DNA of 64,000 nt from Micromonospora phaseoli. GTDB lineage: Bacteria > Actinomycetota > Actinomycetes > Mycobacteriales > Micromonosporaceae. Below the pieces are notes generated by a model. The model did no database searches, had not been told where the DNA came from, and saw nothing but the letters and a program-made list of their open reading frames with translations. The number at the start of each line of letters is the position of its first letter. The first letter of the stretch is position 1. The DNA lies in NCBI RefSeq assembly GCF_900109115.1, contig NZ_FNYV01000008.1, positions 62,001 to 126,000 on the forward strand. Direction: 5' to 3'. The translations under genes and the position numbers were made by a program. Positions 56,378 through 64,000 of the stretch are shown in pieces.

Positions 56378-57982
56378 ATGGACGACACCTACGATCCCGA
56401 CGTCACCGAACGGCACCGCTATGTGATCATCGGCGGCGGCCCGGCCGGCCTGCAGCTCAGCTACTACCTGCACCAGGCCGGCTGCGACTACCTGACCCTG
56501 GAGAGGGAGTCGGCGCCGGCGGGATTCTTCCGCCACTTCCCCCGACACCGCCGGTTGATCTCCCTGAACAAGGTGCACGCGGTGAGCGACGATCCGGAGA
56601 TCCGGCTGCGCTGGGACTGGAACTCGCTGCTCCAGGAACCCGCCGACCTGCCTTTCCCGACGTACAGCCAGGAGTACTTTCCGCACGCCGACGACATGGT
56701 GCGGTACCTGGACGACTTTCACCGCCACCACGAGTTGCGGCTCCGGTTCGACACCGCGGTCGAGCGAATCGAAGCCACCGGCAACGGCTTCGTCGTGCAC
56801 ACCGCGACCGGCCCGATCGGTGCCCGATGCGTCGTGGTGGCCACCGGCTGGGGCCGGCCGAACGTCCCGCCGATCCGGGGCATCGAACACGCCGTCGGCT
56901 ACGAGGAGATGGACGTCGACCCGCGCCACTACGCGGGTCAACGGGTACTGATCATCGGTAAGGGCAACTCCGCGTTCGAGACCGCCTCGGCGATCCTCGG
57001 CCACGCCGCGATGGTGCACCTGGCCAGCCCGCGTCCGCTGCGCCTGGCCTGGAACACCAAGCACCCGGGAGACGTACGCGGCCACCACGGAGCGGTGCTG
57101 GACAGCTACCAGTTCAAGACGCTGCACGCGGTGCTCGACTGCGTCATCGACGAGATCCGCCGCGACGACCACCGGTACGAGGTCCACCTGACCTACACGC
57201 ACGCCGACGGCGAGACAGCCGTGCTGCCGTACGACTCGGTCCTGCGCTGCACCGGCTTCGCCATGGACACCTCCCTGTTCACCGCCGGCTGCCGTCCGGA
57301 GCTGGTGCCCAGCGGCCGGATGCCGGCGACCCGCCCGGACTGGCAGTCGACGAACGTCGACGGGCTCTACTTCGCCGGGACCATCGCCCAGGACCGCGAC
57401 TTCAAACGGGCGTCCTCCGCCTTCATCGACGGCTTCCGCTACAACTTGCGAACGCTGACCGCGCTGTTGCGCGAGCGGTACGAAGGTGTCCCACTGCCCC
57501 ACCGCGACGTCGCCCGGGATCCCGGCATCCTCACCTCGCTCGTGCTGGACCGGGTGAACTGGAGTTCCGCACTGTGGACCCAGTTCGAGTTCCTCTGCGA
57601 CGCCCTGGTCGTCGACGACTCCACCGGCACCGTGCGCCACTACGCCGACCTGCCGGAGGACTACGTCCGCGCCCGGTTCCACGACCAGGCGCACTACTAC
57701 ACCTTCGGTTTACGGTGGGGCCGCGACGACTACCGCGACGTCTTCGCCATCGAACGCCACCCGCAGCCGCAACGCGCGGCCGAGAGCGCCTTCATCCACC
57801 CCGTCATCCGCCGCTACCACGGCCAGACACTGGTGGACGAGCTTCATCTGCTGGAGGATCTGCTCGCCGAGTGGCGTCGTGCCGACCGGCACATCGAACC
57901 GCTGTGCCGGTACTTCGCCCAGGAGCTCGGCCGTTCGCGACACGGCAGCGGATCAGAGCCGGACCATAACCTCCTGCAGTGA
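56378..57982 (+). CDS. NAD(P)-binding flavoprotein monooxygenase-like protein
   Basis: 534 residues; ATG after CGGGAGGCGCAGCGG. RYVIIGGGPAGLQLSYYLHQAG is the FAD loop, QRVLIIGKGNSAFETASAIL the NAD(P) loop, and SVLRCTGFAMDTSLF the late flavin motif; the arrangement is that of flavin monooxygenases such as the FOXRED2-like group. A C-terminal extension of about 130 residues has no clear match. The 3' end overlaps the convergent nitroreductase gene by 30 nt. It lies outside the region with cluster promoters, so it is probably chromosomal. Confidence 0.85.
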   Translation: MDDTYDPDVTERHRYVIIGGGPAGLQLSYYLHQAGCDYLTLERESAPAGFFRHFPRHRRLISLNKVHAVSDDPEIRLRWDWNSLLQEPADLPFPTYSQEYFPHADDMVRYLDDFHRHHELRLRFDTAVERIEATGNGFVVHTATGPIGARCVVVATGWGRPNVPPIRGIEHAVGYEEMDVDPRHYAGQRVLIIGKGNSAFETASAILGHAAMVHLASPRPLRLAWNTKHPGDVRGHHGAVLDSYQFKTLHAVLDCVIDEIRRDDHRYEVHLTYTHADGETAVLPYDSVLRCTGFAMDTSLFTAGCRPELVPSGRMPATRPDWQSTNVDGLYFAGTIAQDRDFKRASSAFIDGFRYNLRTLTALLRERYEGVPLPHRDVARDPGILTSLVLDRVNWSSALWTQFEFLCDALVVDDSTGTVRHYADLPEDYVRARFHDQAHYYTFGLRWGRDDYRDVFAIERHPQPQRAAESAFIHPVIRRYHGQTLVDELHLLEDLLAEWRRADRHIEPLCRYFAQELGRSRHGSGSEPDHNLLQ

Positions 57983-58603
57983 CTTGCGGCGCAGACACGG
58001 CACCGTGGCCTCCGGTGCCGCGTAGCCGACGGGCATCACCACGTACGGCCGCTCCTCAGCGGGGCGTTCGCAGACCTCGTTGAGAAAGCGCATCGGCGAG
58101 GGCGTGTGGGTCAGCGTCGCCAGCCCGGCGTGGTGCAGGGCGGTGATGAGCACGCCGACGGCGATCCCGACGGACTCCTTGACGTAGTAGGGCCTGGGCG
58201 TGTTCGGCCCCTGGTGCACCTCGAAGACGACGATCACCACCGGCGCGTCGGTGAGGAACGGCTTACGCCAGTCGGTGCCCAGCGGCGCGATCGCGGCCAA
58301 CCAGTCGGCCGTGGCCCGGCGCTCGTAGAACTCCCGCTCCTCCGCCTCGGCGGCCGCGCGCAGCCGTCGTTTCCGCTCCGGATCGGTCACCACGACGAAC
58401 CGCCACGGTTGCACATTCGCCCCACTCGGGGCGGTGGCCGCCGCGCGGACCGCCTGCTCGACGACCGCCACCGGCACCGGCCGCGAGGAGAAGTGCCGCA
58501 AGGACCGCCTGGTGGCCATCCGGTCCGCGAAGGCCCGACTCACGCTGAGCATCTCCGCCTCGTCGCGCCCCACCGTCCGGTGGCCGCCGCCCGTCGTGTC
58601 CAT
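57953..58603 (-). CDS. Nitroreductase family protein
   Basis: 216 residues; ATG after GGCAGGAGGCGGTCG. RRSLRHFSSRPVPVAVVEQAVRAAATAPSGANVQPWRFVVV is the FMN-binding start of the family, and KESVGIAVGVLITALHHAGLATLTHTPSPM the second half of the dimer-shared site, as in iodotyrosine-dehalogenase-like/BluB-like nitroreductases. It reduces nitro groups, quinones or halo-phenols with NAD(P)H. The iodotyrosine-deiodinase resemblance is of mild interest next to a halotyrosine pathway, but nothing links it directly. Confidence 0.88.
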   Translation of the reverse strand: MDTTGGGHRTVGRDEAEMLSVSRAFADRMATRRSLRHFSSRPVPVAVVEQAVRAAATAPSGANVQPWRFVVVTDPERKRRLRAAAEAEEREFYERRATADWLAAIAPLGTDWRKPFLTDAPVVIVVFEVHQGPNTPRPYYVKESVGIAVGVLITALHHAGLATLTHTPSPMRFLNEVCERPAEERPYVVMPVGYAAPEATVPCLRRKSLQEVMVRL

Positions 58604-58660
58604 CGACCGCCTCCTGCCATCGGTTACCGATCCAGCATCCCGCGACGCGACCGTCACCGC

Positions 58661-59830
58661 TTACGGCAGAAAGCTCTCTTCGGCCGGCTCCCGGGTGCCG
58701 GTGCCGCTGACCGTGCTGGCGATCAGGTAGTCGACCACGTCGGCGGGGCGGCCCGTCCGGCGTCCCACGGTCCGCTGACGGTGGGCGCCGCTGCCGGCGG
58801 CCAGCAACCGGCGCAGCCACCCGTCCAACAGCTCACCGTCACCGAGCTGCTCCAGCACCGGCCGCAGCGAGGCCACGAGCCCGGTCACCATGGCGGCAGC
58901 GGGTACGAGCCGACCGGTGGACAGGTCGAGCAGCTCACCGTCGAGCCCGTCACGGGCGGCACGCCAGTACGCCAGGCGCAACAGCTCCGCCGGCACGTCG
59001 TGGTCGGCCTCGCCCTGCTCCACCGCCGCCAGCGCGCGTACCACGAGCGCCCGGACCAGCGCCGCGTACAACGCCGACTCCGCTGCCGTCACCGGCACGT
59101 CCGCGGCTCGGATCTCCAGGGTCGGGTGGGTGGCCGACAGACGCACATCCCAGAACAGCGTGCCGGAGTCGACAGTGGCACCGGCTGCGCCGACGGCCGC
59201 CACGGTCTGCTCGTAGTGCGCGGCCGAGGTGAACCGGGGTGGCGGCCCGGCGACCGGCCAACGCGACCAGATCACGGTGCGCCAACTCGCGTAACCGGTG
59301 TCCCGTCCACGCCAGTACGGCGAGTTGGCGCTCAGCGCGATCAGCAGCGGAAGGTGCGCCCGTAGGTGGTTGCTGACCTGCACCGCGTACTCGCGGTCGG
59401 GCATCTCGACGTGCACGTGCAGCGCGCAGATGGCCAGGTCGTCGTGCAGGCCACGGAACATGGCGGTGCCCCGGGCCGGACGCGGGCCCTCGACGATCGG
59501 TGCCGGACCGTCGGCCTGGATGATCGGCGTGCCGGACGCGACGAGGCGGAGTCCTTCGTCCACCGCGCAGCGGGCGACGACCCGGCGCGCCTCGGCCAGC
59601 TCGCCCAGCAGGACTCGTAGGGAGGTGACCGGGCGGGTCCGGGTCTCCAGGTGCACGGTGCTGATCTCCCCGCAGACCCGGTCGCCGAGCTGCTCCCGCG
59701 CCCGCGCCACGACGCTGGCGGCTCCGGGTGCCACCGTCCGGCTCTCCCGGTCCACCAGGAAGAACTCCTCCTCCACCCCGACCCGGGTGCCGGCTGGGTC
59801 GGGCGAGCCGTGGATCCGCTGGTGAGGCAC
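58661..59830 (-). CDS. YbdK-family glutamate-cysteine ligase-like enzyme
   Basis: 389 residues from GTG. GTRVGVEEEFFLVDRESRTVAPGA is the ATP-site start, CALHVHVEMPDREYAVQVSNHLRAHLPLLIALSANSPYW the central block and DVRLSATHPTLEIRAADVPVT the late one; these define the carboxylate-amine ligase family (YbdK). It joins glutamate to an amine, most often cysteine, with weak activity in characterised members. It runs in the same direction as its neighbours but is separated by normal gaps. Confidence 0.9.
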   Translation of the reverse strand: MPHQRIHGSPDPAGTRVGVEEEFFLVDRESRTVAPGAASVVARAREQLGDRVCGEISTVHLETRTRPVTSLRVLLGELAEARRVVARCAVDEGLRLVASGTPIIQADGPAPIVEGPRPARGTAMFRGLHDDLAICALHVHVEMPDREYAVQVSNHLRAHLPLLIALSANSPYWRGRDTGYASWRTVIWSRWPVAGPPPRFTSAAHYEQTVAAVGAAGATVDSGTLFWDVRLSATHPTLEIRAADVPVTAAESALYAALVRALVVRALAAVEQGEADHDVPAELLRLAYWRAARDGLDGELLDLSTGRLVPAAAMVTGLVASLRPVLEQLGDGELLDGWLRRLLAAGSGAHRQRTVGRRTGRPADVVDYLIASTVSGTGTREPAEESFLP

Positions 59831-59887
59831 CCGTTCGCCGCCTTCCGGTCACCTGGCAACGCCGCGTCGTCGCGGCCCGCCGCCAGG

Positions 59888-61051
59888 CTACGGGGCGAGT
59901 GCGGTCAGCGGGTGGTCGCGCGCCGCGAGGAGCCGCCTGATCAAGCCGGTGAGCAGTGCGACCCGCTCGGGTGCGCGGGCCAGATCCACGTACTCGCCCC
60001 GGGCGTGCGGGTGCCCGCCGACACCGCCGAGCCCGTCGAGGGTGGGCACGCCGAGGGCGGCGGTGAAGTTGGCGTCCGACGCGCCGGCGGCGTACGTGCC
60101 GTCGATGGCGGGCAGCCCCAGTTCGGCGGTGACCGCCTGGGCCTGATGGAGCAGGGGGCGGGCGACCGCCTCGGGCATCGGGTAGCGGTTGACGCCGCCT
60201 TCGACGACGATCGAGGCGCCGGGCAGCCGCGGTACGAGGGCACGCAACGCGTCGTCCACCCGGTGCAGCTCATCACGGCTCCACGCCCGCACGTCGACGT
60301 GCATCACCGCCACCTCCGGGACGACGTTGGTCATCGTGCCTGCGGTGAGCACGGTCGGCGTGACGCTCGTACCGTCGGCGGCAAGTGTCCCGACGCCGAG
60401 CAGTTGGTGCGCCAGCTCGACGCCCGCGTTGACGCCCCGGTGCGGCTCGACGCCCGCGTGCGCCGCCCGGCCACGCACCGTCACCCGGTACACGGAGCCG
60501 CCCTTGCGCGCGATCTTGACGTGGCCCGACTCGGTGCTCGGCTCGCCCACCAGCACCGCGCCGGAGCGTGCCGCTTGTTGTTCGATCAGCGGGCGCGAGG
60601 CCGGCGATCCGCTCTCCTCGTCACAGGTGAGCAGAAACCCCACCTGTGACGGGTCGGGAAGCAGCTCCACCGCGGCGAGCATCTGCACGATTCCGGCCTT
60701 CATGTCGCAGACACCCGGGCCGGTGGCCACGGTTCCGGTGACCGCGAACGGCCAGTCCCGGACGGTGCCCGGGGGCCACACCGTGTCGTAGTGCCCCAGC
60801 AGCAGGACCCGCTGGTGCACGGCCGGCCACAGCAGGTGGGGCAGGCCGTCGAGCCACACCCGTCGCGCCGGCCTGCCGAGGGCCGCGTTTCCCCAGTTCT
60901 CCAGGAGATCGGCACAGGCAGCCAACTGCCCGGCAGCCCCTGGCGGGGATTCGCAACCGACCAGGTCGCGAAGTCGAGCGGTCATCCCCGGCAGCCGGTC
61001 CCGCGCCTGACCCCACATGTCACTGACGCCCGTCATCGTTCGATCGTCCAT
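59888..61051 (-). CDS. M20-family metallopeptidase (carboxypeptidase G2-like)
   Basis: 387 residues if the first in-frame ATG of the conserved part is used; an ATG 16 nt further in is also possible, and neither has a good ribosome site. VLLLGHYDTVWPPGT holds the first zinc His and Asp, GVCDMKAGIVQMLAAVE the bridging Asp, LLTCDEESGSPASR the catalytic Glu pair, and GGVGGHPHARGEYVDL the last zinc His; GGSVYRVTVRGRAAHAG is the lid domain. It removes C-terminal glutamate or cleaves similar amide bonds. Nothing ties it to the cluster. Confidence 0.88.
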   Translation of the reverse strand: MDDRTMTGVSDMWGQARDRLPGMTARLRDLVGCESPPGAAGQLAACADLLENWGNAALGRPARRVWLDGLPHLLWPAVHQRVLLLGHYDTVWPPGTVRDWPFAVTGTVATGPGVCDMKAGIVQMLAAVELLPDPSQVGFLLTCDEESGSPASRPLIEQQAARSGAVLVGEPSTESGHVKIARKGGSVYRVTVRGRAAHAGVEPHRGVNAGVELAHQLLGVGTLAADGTSVTPTVLTAGTMTNVVPEVAVMHVDVRAWSRDELHRVDDALRALVPRLPGASIVVEGGVNRYPMPEAVARPLLHQAQAVTAELGLPAIDGTYAAGASDANFTAALGVPTLDGLGGVGGHPHARGEYVDLARAPERVALLTGLIRRLLAARDHPLTALAP

Positions 61052-61256
61052 CACGGACGGACCGGCGACGCGGCGACATGGCAGGTATGCCGGTTTCGTA
61101 GTGAATCGGCCTGGCGACTTCGGCAGTCTGCGAGAACTCGCACCGCCTATTTGTCGATGTCGTTGCGCACTCGACGCAGACGAATGTCGAGAACCGCACC
61201 CCCTGCTTCGACCCATGAGGTGAGCGCCGCTTCACCGCCACGCCAGGGAGGTCACC

Positions 61257-61655
61257 GTGCGGTACATCCTGCTCAGCTGGCTCGACCGCGACAGCATCGC
61301 GGTACCCGGCACGATCGGCTGGAGCAACGCCGACCTCCGCACGCATTTCCGGTACCTCGACGACCTCAACCAGACCCTGACCACCACCGGGGAACTGGTG
61401 AGCAGTCATACGCTGGCCCATCATCGGCGGGCGCTGGTCGTCCGCGCCAACGCCGGGCCGGCGTCGACGATGAGGCGTTTCTCCGGCCCTCGCGCCCTGG
61501 CCGGGTACTGGTTGATCGACTGCGCGAGGCCCCGGCGGGCGATCGAGATCGCCGCCCTGCTCTCCGCCGCGCCCGGCACCTCGGCGCGCCCCCTCAACCA
61601 CCCGGTCGAGCTGCGCCCGGTGGTCGGGGCACAACCTCCGCGATTATCCGGCTGA
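61257..61655 (+). CDS. YCII-related (DGPF) domain protein
   Basis: 132 residues from GTG with CAGGGAGGTCACC upstream. MRYILLSWLDRDS at the start, the HFRYLDDLNQTLTTTGELVSSHTLA middle and the RRAIEIAALLSAAP late block fit the YCII/DGPF fold of small actinobacterial proteins. Members are often encoded next to ECF sigma factors, but the nearest one here is 7 kb away. Function unknown. Confidence 0.75.
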   Translation: MRYILLSWLDRDSIAVPGTIGWSNADLRTHFRYLDDLNQTLTTTGELVSSHTLAHHRRALVVRANAGPASTMRRFSGPRALAGYWLIDCARPRRAIEIAALLSAAPGTSARPLNHPVELRPVVGAQPPRLSG

Positions 61656-61779
61656 CCTACAGGCCAATGTGGAGTAACGAGCCGACCGTTTCCGATGATT
61701 GCCCATGGACCGACACTTCGTCCCCGATGGCGCGGGCGGCTAGGTCCAGTCATCCATCCGCTCTCCGAAGGGTAGTCCG

Positions 61780-62601
61780 TTGTCTGACCTTGTACTCACC
61801 GAGAAGCGCGGTCTGAACGCCGGCCCGGAACCAATCGGCACGGCGCTTGAGCACCAGCGGTCAAACTTCCTCCGCCTCGTCACCCAACTCGATCCGGCGG
61901 GCTGGGCGGCGAAGTCCCGCTGCACCGCCTGGTCGGTGCACGACGTGGTCCGGCACGTGGTCAACGTGGCCGAGCTGCACATCGCCCTGCTCAGCGGCAG
62001 CCCGGACGTCGAGCGGTTCCTGCGCCACGGCCCCATCCTGCCGGCCACCACCCCGCAGTTGTGGCTGGCGGACTCGCCGGCACAGAACCCGGAGGAGACT
62101 ATTCAGACCCTTGCGGTGCTGATCGAACGGGAGCGGGAGCTGTTCCAGGCCCGGACGGCCGGGCCCGAAGGCCCGCTGATGCCCTCGCCGAGCGGCCGTC
62201 AACTGCACTGGTCGACCCTGTCCCTGCACATGCTCTGGGATGCCTGGATCCACGAGCGCGATGTGGCCCTGGCGCTGGGCTTCGAGCCGGAGTCGCGGGC
62301 CGAGGACTTCCCCCTGGTCACCATGTACGGTCTGCTGCTCGCCGGGGGCGTCGGTGTGCTGGCCGGCCACCCGCCGGCCGCCACGCTCGCACTGCGGGAC
62401 ATCACCGAAACGCGGTACGAGATCGGCGTCGCAGAGGACGACGTGTTCGTCGTGGCGGGTGCGGACGGCGACGCGCAGGGGCACGGGGCGGCCGGCGAGG
62501 TGTTGGACAGCCTCACCGGCCGCGAACCGGATCTCGCGCAGGCGCTGACGGCACCGGAGCCGGTCCGCGCGCCCCTGGGGGTGCTCCGCCAGGTGATGTG
62601 A
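61780..62601 (+). CDS. Mycothiol-dependent maleylpyruvate isomerase-like protein
   Basis: 273 residues from a TTG with GAAGGGTAG upstream. SNFLRLVTQLDPAGWAAKSRCTAWSVHDVVRHVVNVAELHIALL is the four-helix N-terminal module with the metal-site histidines, and LHMLWDAWIHERDVALALG the next; the C-terminal part is a small alpha/beta domain. It is the same broad superfamily as the metal-binding protein at the left end of the window but from a different subgroup. A mycothiol-dependent detoxification role is typical. Confidence 0.8.
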   Translation: MSDLVLTEKRGLNAGPEPIGTALEHQRSNFLRLVTQLDPAGWAAKSRCTAWSVHDVVRHVVNVAELHIALLSGSPDVERFLRHGPILPATTPQLWLADSPAQNPEETIQTLAVLIERERELFQARTAGPEGPLMPSPSGRQLHWSTLSLHMLWDAWIHERDVALALGFEPESRAEDFPLVTMYGLLLAGGVGVLAGHPPAATLALRDITETRYEIGVAEDDVFVVAGADGDAQGHGAAGEVLDSLTGREPDLAQALTAPEPVRAPLGVLRQVM

Positions 62602-62679
62602 CGGATTCCCGGCGCGCCCGTTCCGGCGGCGACGCCTGCCGATACTGGCATCCCCGTGTCGGCCATGAACGGGTGCCCG

Positions 62680-63246
62680 CTACGGGGCCGGGTCAGGGTG
62701 CAGGACCATCGCGAACGTCGTCCGGCGCCGGTGCCGGCCCTCCGTCCGCATCCGCAGGGGTCGCAGAAGCTCGGTGATCGCGGTGGCGAGCTGGCGCGAT
62801 TCGGCAGGAGTGGTCCAGACCGGAATCTGCTGGTACACGACGCCGTCGCGGGTGGGGGCGGCGTCGGTGGTCCGCAGGTACTGGTCGAATCCGGCGACCA
62901 GCGCGCCGACGAACGCGGCGAAGTAGCGCTGGTGGTCGGCCGAAGAGGCCGCGTCGAAGTCTCGGGGGCCGAGGGTGACCGCGGACTCCACCACCGTGTA
63001 CGTGCGCTGCGTGCCGCCACGCACCCGCTCCTCGCGTGTCACCCGCAGCACCCCCGCGTCTACCAGGCGCCCGACGTGTCGGTAGAGCGACGCCTGAGGG
63101 ATGTCGCTGAGTTCGGCGCTGAGCTGGCGTGCGGTCAGCTCGCGGTCCATGAGCGCGTGCACGATGCGCAGCCGGCCCGGATGCAGCACGGTCTCCACGA
63201 TTCCGGCGCTGGATCGCGCCGGCTCGGCGTTGATTATCACAATCAA
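62680..63246 (-). CDS. ArsR/winged-helix transcriptional regulator
   Basis: 188 residues from TTG (63246) or GTG (63240); no ribosome site is clear, so it may be leaderless. VETVLHPGRLRIVHALMDRELTARQLSAELSDIPQASLYRHVGRLVDAGVL is a winged helix-turn-helix, and GGTQRTYTVVESAV the wing; the C-terminal half is a helical effector-binding domain. It is divergent from the partial hydrolase at the right edge, and two dyads lie between them, one overlapping its own start. It most likely controls itself and that hydrolase. Confidence 0.85.
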   Translation of the reverse strand: MIVIINAEPARSSAGIVETVLHPGRLRIVHALMDRELTARQLSAELSDIPQASLYRHVGRLVDAGVLRVTREERVRGGTQRTYTVVESAVTLGPRDFDAASSADHQRYFAAFVGALVAGFDQYLRTTDAAPTRDGVVYQQIPVWTTPAESRQLATAITELLRPLRMRTEGRHRRRTTFAMVLHPDPAP

Positions 63247-63286
63247 GAATGTTAGCTTGAGCTCCGATGCTTCTCAGAAGTGAGAA
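63230..63286. promoter_or_regulatory. Divergent operator region with two dyads
   Basis: TTGATT-N5-AATCAA (63230-63246) overlaps the regulator start, and TTCTCA-N4-TGAGAA (63271-63286) lies between the regulator and the hydrolase. The stretch is strikingly AT-rich for this genome. They are likely sites for the regulator. Confidence 0.5.
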
Positions 63287-63300
63287 TAAAGGGTAGATCG

Positions 63301-64000
63301 TTGCGGGAGCAGAGTGTCGAGATCAGGGCTGCGGGAGCGCTGCTGGCCGGCGCGCTCAGTCGGCCAGACGGGGACGGCCGTCACCCGTCCGCGTTGCTCA
63401 TCAACGGCTCCGGGCCGATCGACCGCGACTCCGCAATGCCCGGGATGGCACTGGGACTGGGCCGGGAGCTCGCGGTGGCACTGGCCGACCACGACTGCGT
63501 CACCCTGCGCTACGACAAACGGGGCGTGGGTACCTCGCAGGGTGACTACCTGAGCACCGGCTTCCACGACGAGTGCCGCGACGCCGCAGCCGCCCTCGCC
63601 GCGCTGCGCGCCCACCCCGCGGTGGACCCGGAGCGGGTCTTCGTCGTCGGGCACTCGACTGGCGCGGTGGTGGCGGCCAACCTCGTACGGGCCGTGGCAC
63701 CGCCCGCCGGCTATGTGCTGCTCGCGGGTGCCGCACAGCCCGGCGACCAAGTAATGGCCTGGCAGAGCGACCGGATCGCAGCCACGCTGCCGCGGCTTCT
63801 GCGGCCGCTGGGCCCGGTACTGGTGCGCCGTCAGGCCCGCGAGCGCGACCGAATCCGCCGGTCCACCACCGACCGACACGACCGGATGCCCCGCTCGCGC
63901 CTCACCGACCGTTGGCTACGCGAGTACCTGGCCCACGACCCAGGCCCGGACCTGGCCGTCATCGACCGGCCGGTGCTGGCGATCACCGGCGGCAAGGACG
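63301..64000 (+). CDS. Alpha/beta hydrolase, partial (runs off right edge)
   Basis: 233 codons are visible from a TTG with AAAGGG eight bases upstream; a GTG 21 nt earlier is an alternative start. SALLINGSGPIDRDSAMPGM is the oxyanion region, VTLRYDKRGVGTSQGDYL the next strand, and VFVVGHSTGAVVAANLV the nucleophile elbow with Ser in GHSTG. The Asp region begins at VIDRPVLAITGGKD, where the window ends. It is a typical serine hydrolase, divergent from the ArsR-type regulator. Confidence 0.85.
   Translation, partial: MREQSVEIRAAGALLAGALSRPDGDGRHPSALLINGSGPIDRDSAMPGMALGLGRELAVALADHDCVTLRYDKRGVGTSQGDYLSTGFHDECRDAAAALAALRAHPAVDPERVFVVGHSTGAVVAANLVRAVAPPAGYVLLAGAAQPGDQVMAWQSDRIAATLPRLLRPLGPVLVRRQARERDRIRRSTTDRHDRMPRSRLTDRWLREYLAHDPGPDLAVIDRPVLAITGGKD

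Overview
The window is very GC-rich actinomycete DNA, with GTG/TTG starts, stop-start overlaps and hairpin terminators between convergent genes; a Micromonosporaceae-like or related host is plausible but the sequence does not settle it. About the first 55.6 kb is most of a biosynthetic gene cluster for a nine-membered, chromoprotein-type enediyne. The diagnostic genes are an enediyne polyketide synthase with its hotdog thioesterase and two DUF1702 proteins (left end), a complete C-1027-type beta-tyrosine set, and a secreted neocarzinostatin-family apoprotein (43.0-43.5 kb). The remaining conserved enediyne genes (UnbV/UnbU-type proteins, pathway regulators, exporter) are not here and presumably lie off the left edge, where the window cuts a flavin reductase gene.

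Layout. 0-8.6 kb, minus strand: flavin reductase (partial), thioesterase, PKSE, two tandem DUF1702 genes. 8.9-13.0 kb, plus: a coupled four-gene redox set (TIGR03084-type metal-binding protein, DUF5987-type protein, GMC oxidoreductase, AhpD-like protein). 13.1-18.6 kb: sugar C-methyltransferase (minus), then a plus operon of nucleotide-sugar dehydrogenase, decarboxylase/epimerase-like SDR and an HpaB/SgcC-type hydroxylase. 18.6-30.6 kb, minus: one long operon of a beta-tyrosine-adenylating enzyme, tyrosine aminomutase, FAD halogenase, ester-forming condensation enzyme, sugar methyltransferase, glycosyltransferase and, as last gene, an NAD+-dependent DNA ligase. 30.7-34.6 kb: carrier protein, an unknown 67-residue protein, a secreted epoxide-hydrolase-like protein, and an FAD monooxygenase with a remnant second domain. 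34.9-42.8 kb, plus: methyltransferase, iterative aromatic type I PKS and aryl-CoA ligase, making and activating a salicylate- or naphthoate-type acid. 43-50.9 kb: apoprotein, alpha/beta hydrolase with Cys at the nucleophile position, an unknown secreted protein, membrane protein, Nudix hydrolase, P450, TIM-barrel protein, SDR. 51-53.8 kb: DUF1579 protein, methyltransferase, ECF sigma factor. 53.9-55.6 kb: a catechol-type O-methyltransferase divergent from a Ku gene. From 55.6 kb the genes look like ordinary chromosome (AhpD-like, flavoprotein, nitroreductase, YbdK-type ligase, M20 peptidase, YCII protein, maleylpyruvate-isomerase-like protein, HTH regulator, partial hydrolase).

How it fits together. 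The PKSE set makes the enediyne core. The halogenase, hydroxylase, aminomutase, adenylation enzyme, carrier and condensation enzyme make and attach a chlorinated, hydroxylated beta-tyrosine unit. The iterative PKS, methyltransferase, P450, FAD monooxygenase and CoA ligase supply an aromatic acid. The dehydrogenase/decarboxylase pair, the methyltransferases and the glycosyltransferase supply a branched pentose. The apoprotein carries and shields the product. No single described pathway that I know combines exactly these parts; it most resembles a mix of C-1027, neocarzinostatin/kedarcidin and maduropeptin.

Two observations stand out. First, two DNA-repair genes (NAD+-dependent ligase and Ku) are embedded in the cluster of a DNA-cleaving product. 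Second, a hand-found bipartite promoter element (about 21 bp, left arm like GCGCAC, then N8, right arm like RTGCCC, followed 16-17 nt later by a -10 like SASGMT) recurs 16 times: in seven divergent intergenic regions it occurs once per direction, plus two single copies. It includes the Ku promoter and is not seen past 55 kb, which suggests one regulon and marks the right border of the cluster.
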